Assembly: GCA_002077045.2 (NCBI GenBank)
Contig: KZ111144.1
Span: forward strand, 403,483 to 467,482
Length of the DNA stretch: 64,000 nt
Direction: 5' to 3'
From: Rachicladosporium sp. CCFEE 5018
Taxonomy: Eukaryota; Ascomycota; Dothideomycetes; Cladosporiales; Cladosporiaceae
In this document: one piece after another, positions 61,827 through 64,000 of the stretch
Layout: each line of letters opens with the position of its first letter
Position numbering within the stretch: the first letter of the stretch is position 1
Position numbers and translations under genes: made by a program
The notes under the pieces: model-generated
Seen by the model: only the letters and a program-made list of their open reading frames with translations
Told to the model about the DNA's origin: nothing
Databases searched by the model: none

Positions 61827-64000
61827 TCATCCAGTAACTTCGGCCTCCCGTATCATCACAGCCGATGGCAGCTCCTCTAGCGCTCCCTTCGGCTTTCCCT
61901 TCCTATCTACCCTCTCGTCCCGAGGATCAAAGCCACCCTTGCCCCAGCTCGCCCACTCAGGCGTCGCGTCCCCAATATAATCCTCCGGCCCGAAAGCCTC
62001 TCCACCCTCCAGCAATTGGAAGAACTTCGCGTAGTCGATCAAAGTATGCCATCGCCTCTCCCCACTCGGTCCAGTAGGCAGAAAGTACCTCTCGCGATCT
62101 GCAAGCAGGATACAGCAGCTATGGGCGTGCTCGGCCCCAATACCGTAGTCCAGACCGCGGCGCTTAAGTGCTGCTTCGAGAGCGAGAACAAAGGCGCAGA
62201 CTTCCTCGTAGAAAGGGACATTCTGCATTGTCAAGCCTGCGCCAGCGGCGGTGGAAGGCCCACAGTAAGTCACGCCTTTAACTTCCACGAAGCTGGGACG
62301 CGCGCGGTCGACCAGAGCTGCGTAGCCCTCTGCTTCTTCGTTGACGTTGAAGCCTTTCACGAGCGTCAAGCGGAAGACTGTGCGGTGCGTGTTTCGCTTG
62401 GTGTGTAGAATGTCGAGACAACGCTGGAAGCGCTCCCAGAAGTCTCGATGTAGGGGACGGTCAATCTTTCGCAAACTCTCTTTGTTCGAGGCGTCGATCG
62501 AGACGTACAGCTGCGTGACTGGGCCAAGCGCGGCAAGCTCATCAGGATGCTGTGCGTTGCAAACGAGGAAGCTGGAAATGTGCTCTGCATGCAGCATAGC
62601 CAGTAGCTTGTTGATATGTGGGTAGAAAATCGGCTCTCCCACCAGACTCAGCGCACAGTGCCGGATTTGCATCGCTTCACTAAATCGCTCTGCGCGAACT
62701 CCAGGAACGCCTTTCATCATCTTGATCTTCTTGTAATGGTTCTCTTTGATCCCATCGAAGATCAGCTCCGGCTCATCGACCTGCCAGCGCCATGTAGTAC
62801 CGACAGGGTTTGTCCCATGTCGCCAGCAGAAGACGCACTTGTTCGAGCAAGACAACGAGGGCGTGGCTTCCATACAGCGGTGCGACGCGATGCCGTAGAA
62901 GCTGTATTTGTAGCAAGAGCCACGGCCGCGGAGGGCGGACTTCGTCCAGCGGCAGATCTTGACGCCAGAATGGGTCCCAACTATGCTGTAGCCTTGCTTA
63001 GTGAGGGACGTGTACGTTGGTGAGGAGACGGGGACCATGGCTTTGGGTGCCGAGGGACTCGTGGGTTTGGTGCGAGATGTGGTCGTGAAGTCGACTGGGA
63101 TTGGTGATCGGCCTCCAATGTCTTCGACGTCACCTTCTCGGTCGTCCTTCGCCTCAGTGTCGTCGAGTACCGCGTCTTCGTCCTCGTCGCCGCTCTCTAC
63201 GGCATTGCCACTCCCACTCACGCCTTCGCCGAGTCCTGTGCCTGTGGCAAGATCATGCGCCACACTTTCGACACCGGCTGCCCATTCCTCCAGCTTTACC
63301 TCAGGTGAGCCGCGCATATCTGCAAGCCCGAGAGGGAAAGCTCGCTTCCTCCCAGTCAGCTTCGCCATCCACTTGTCAACCTCGATCGCCTGACTGCAGA
63401 AGCCATCCTGCTCAGTCGGCCACTCCTGCTGATCACCCAGACCGAAGATCGAGTAACCTGCAAGACCAGACAGAGGTGCAGTGTCTATACGAAAGTCGTG
63501 ATGAGTCTCCTCGAGATGAGTCAAGAAGTTGGAGAGCTCAGTGTCGATGTCGTAGCTTGGAATCAGGAGAAGATAGAAGTAGGAGATGGACCTACCCGTG
63601 GCAGTGTGCTTCGGTGGAGATATGAAGTAGTCGTCGTAGTCGATCTCGGTCAAATCTAAGACCTCGACTGGCGCCGTCTCAACAGCTCCCTTGGGCTGTG
63701 AAAGTAGAGCGGCAAGCTGGGTAGCGTACGATCTTGTCGAGCCACCGAGAGAGTAGTAGAAGACGATTGGTCGTACTAGTGACGTGCGTTCTCGGACGTT
63801 TCGAGGCTTTGCCTTCCGAAGACCAGTCACTCTCTTCGGCCCGGGCTTTGGCCTGGCTGGCGCGTTGGACGGCAAGACATGCTTCACATCTTCCACATCC
63901 CGCGATGTTATCACTGGCGTTGGTGCTAATTTTGCAGTAGTCGTATCATCAGCGATCTTGGCCGCAATGACACGTTTGCTTCGCCAGTGAAGTGCAAGAC
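61827..64000 (-). CDS. TYW1: TYW1, tRNA 4-demethylwyosine synthase, 5' end outside window
   Basis: The frame is open to the right edge with no ATG in the last 85 bases, so the N-terminus lies outside; over 720 residues are present. An N-terminal flavodoxin domain (IVFYYSLGGSTRSYATQLA, then GLAGYSIFGLGDQ) is joined by an acidic linker to a radical SAM domain with the C-x3-C-x2-C cluster site in SCSNKCVFCWRH. Further conserved blocks are SLVGEPIFYPHI, LYVSIDASNKESLRKIDRP, FVEVKGVTYCG and EHAHSCCILL. The enzyme condenses pyruvate carbons onto N1-methylguanosine-37 of tRNA-Phe to form the wyosine tricycle, at the ER face in yeast. The flavodoxin fusion is the standard eukaryotic form. Confidence 0.93.
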   Translation of the reverse strand, partial: LALHWRSKRVIAAKIADDTTTAKLAPTPVITSRDVEDVKHVLPSNAPARPKPGPKRVTGLRKAKPRNVRERTSLVRPIVFYYSLGGSTRSYATQLAALLSQPKGAVETAPVEVLDLTEIDYDDYFISPPKHTATGRSISYFYLLLIPSYDIDTELSNFLTHLEETHHDFRIDTAPLSGLAGYSIFGLGDQQEWPTEQDGFCSQAIEVDKWMAKLTGRKRAFPLGLADMRGSPEVKLEEWAAGVESVAHDLATGTGLGEGVSGSGNAVESGDEDEDAVLDDTEAKDDREGDVEDIGGRSPIPVDFTTTSRTKPTSPSAPKAMVPVSSPTYTSLTKQGYSIVGTHSGVKICRWTKSALRGRGSCYKYSFYGIASHRCMEATPSLSCSNKCVFCWRHGTNPVGTTWRWQVDEPELIFDGIKENHYKKIKMMKGVPGVRAERFSEAMQIRHCALSLVGEPIFYPHINKLLAMLHAEHISSFLVCNAQHPDELAALGPVTQLYVSIDASNKESLRKIDRPLHRDFWERFQRCLDILHTKRNTHRTVFRLTLVKGFNVNEEAEGYAALVDRARPSFVEVKGVTYCGPSTAAGAGLTMQNVPFYEEVCAFVLALEAALKRRGLDYGIGAEHAHSCCILLADRERYFLPTGPSGERRWHTLIDYAKFFQLLEGGEAFGPEDYIGDATPEWASWGKGGFDPRDERVDRKGKPKGALEELPSAVMIREAEVTG

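Noticed and set aside
1..64000. tRNA, rRNA or transposon sequences, or a biosynthetic gene cluster
   Set aside because: I saw no cloverleaf-like sequence, transposase or reverse transcriptase motif, or grouped biosynthetic enzymes; a single SDR and a single transporter do not make a cluster. A tRNAscan and repeat search would settle this.

Overview
This window looks like nuclear DNA of a filamentous or yeast-like ascomycete fungus. The genes are spaced about 0.1 to 1 kb apart. Their short introns (52-64 bp) have GT-AG ends and fungal branch-like CTRAC sequences. The products are typical of the Pezizomycotina: a Cdc11/Nud1 scaffold, Prp43, Syn8, Rev7, a Kap114 importin and TYW1. Highly similar but clearly diverged gene copies would suit a diploid or hybrid black yeast of the Dothideomycetes, such as Hortaea. 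That placement is inference, not something the sequence proves.

Layout: positions 1-6426 occur once and hold the end of an allantoate-permease-like transporter, an eIF4E-binding-type disordered protein and the start of a large disordered protein. Positions 6427-29710 (copy 1, 23,284 bp) and 29811-53074 (copy 2, 23,264 bp) are the same block in the same orientation, separated by exactly 100 N (29711-29810). The block carries a disordered protein, a small membrane protein, UBA2, a secreted chitin-binding/lysozyme-like protein, a queuosine salvage protein, the DEAH helicase PRP43, a NUD1/CDC11 scaffold, an AT-hook protein, a 407-residue hypothetical protein and a short-chain dehydrogenase. Positions 53075-64000 occur once and hold the 5' end of the dehydrogenase gene, a Syn8-like SNARE, REV7, a Kap114/importin-9 gene, a DUF7053-type protein with an apparent frameshift, and TYW1 running off the right edge.

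The two ends of the repeat coincide with the two edges of the N gap: copy 1 stops inside the dehydrogenase gene and copy 2 starts inside the disordered-protein gene. The simplest reading is that two overlapping haplotype (or homeolog) contigs were laid end to end, not that there is a real tandem duplication. The true locus would then be one linear gene order, and the window offers a natural two-allele comparison. That comparison shows allele-specific lesions: a premature stop in the AT-hook motif (copy 1), a one-base frameshift at the start of the queuosine gene (copy 2), and a moved start codon in the chitin-binding protein. It also shows patchy divergence that resembles gene conversion. A conserved X-box, MCB-like and CCAAT cluster lies between NUD1 and the AT-hook gene.

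Most genes are housekeeping genes with unrelated functions, and nothing suggests a metabolic cluster. I found no CRISPR array, transposon, rRNA or convincing tRNA, and no clearly new multi-gene system.
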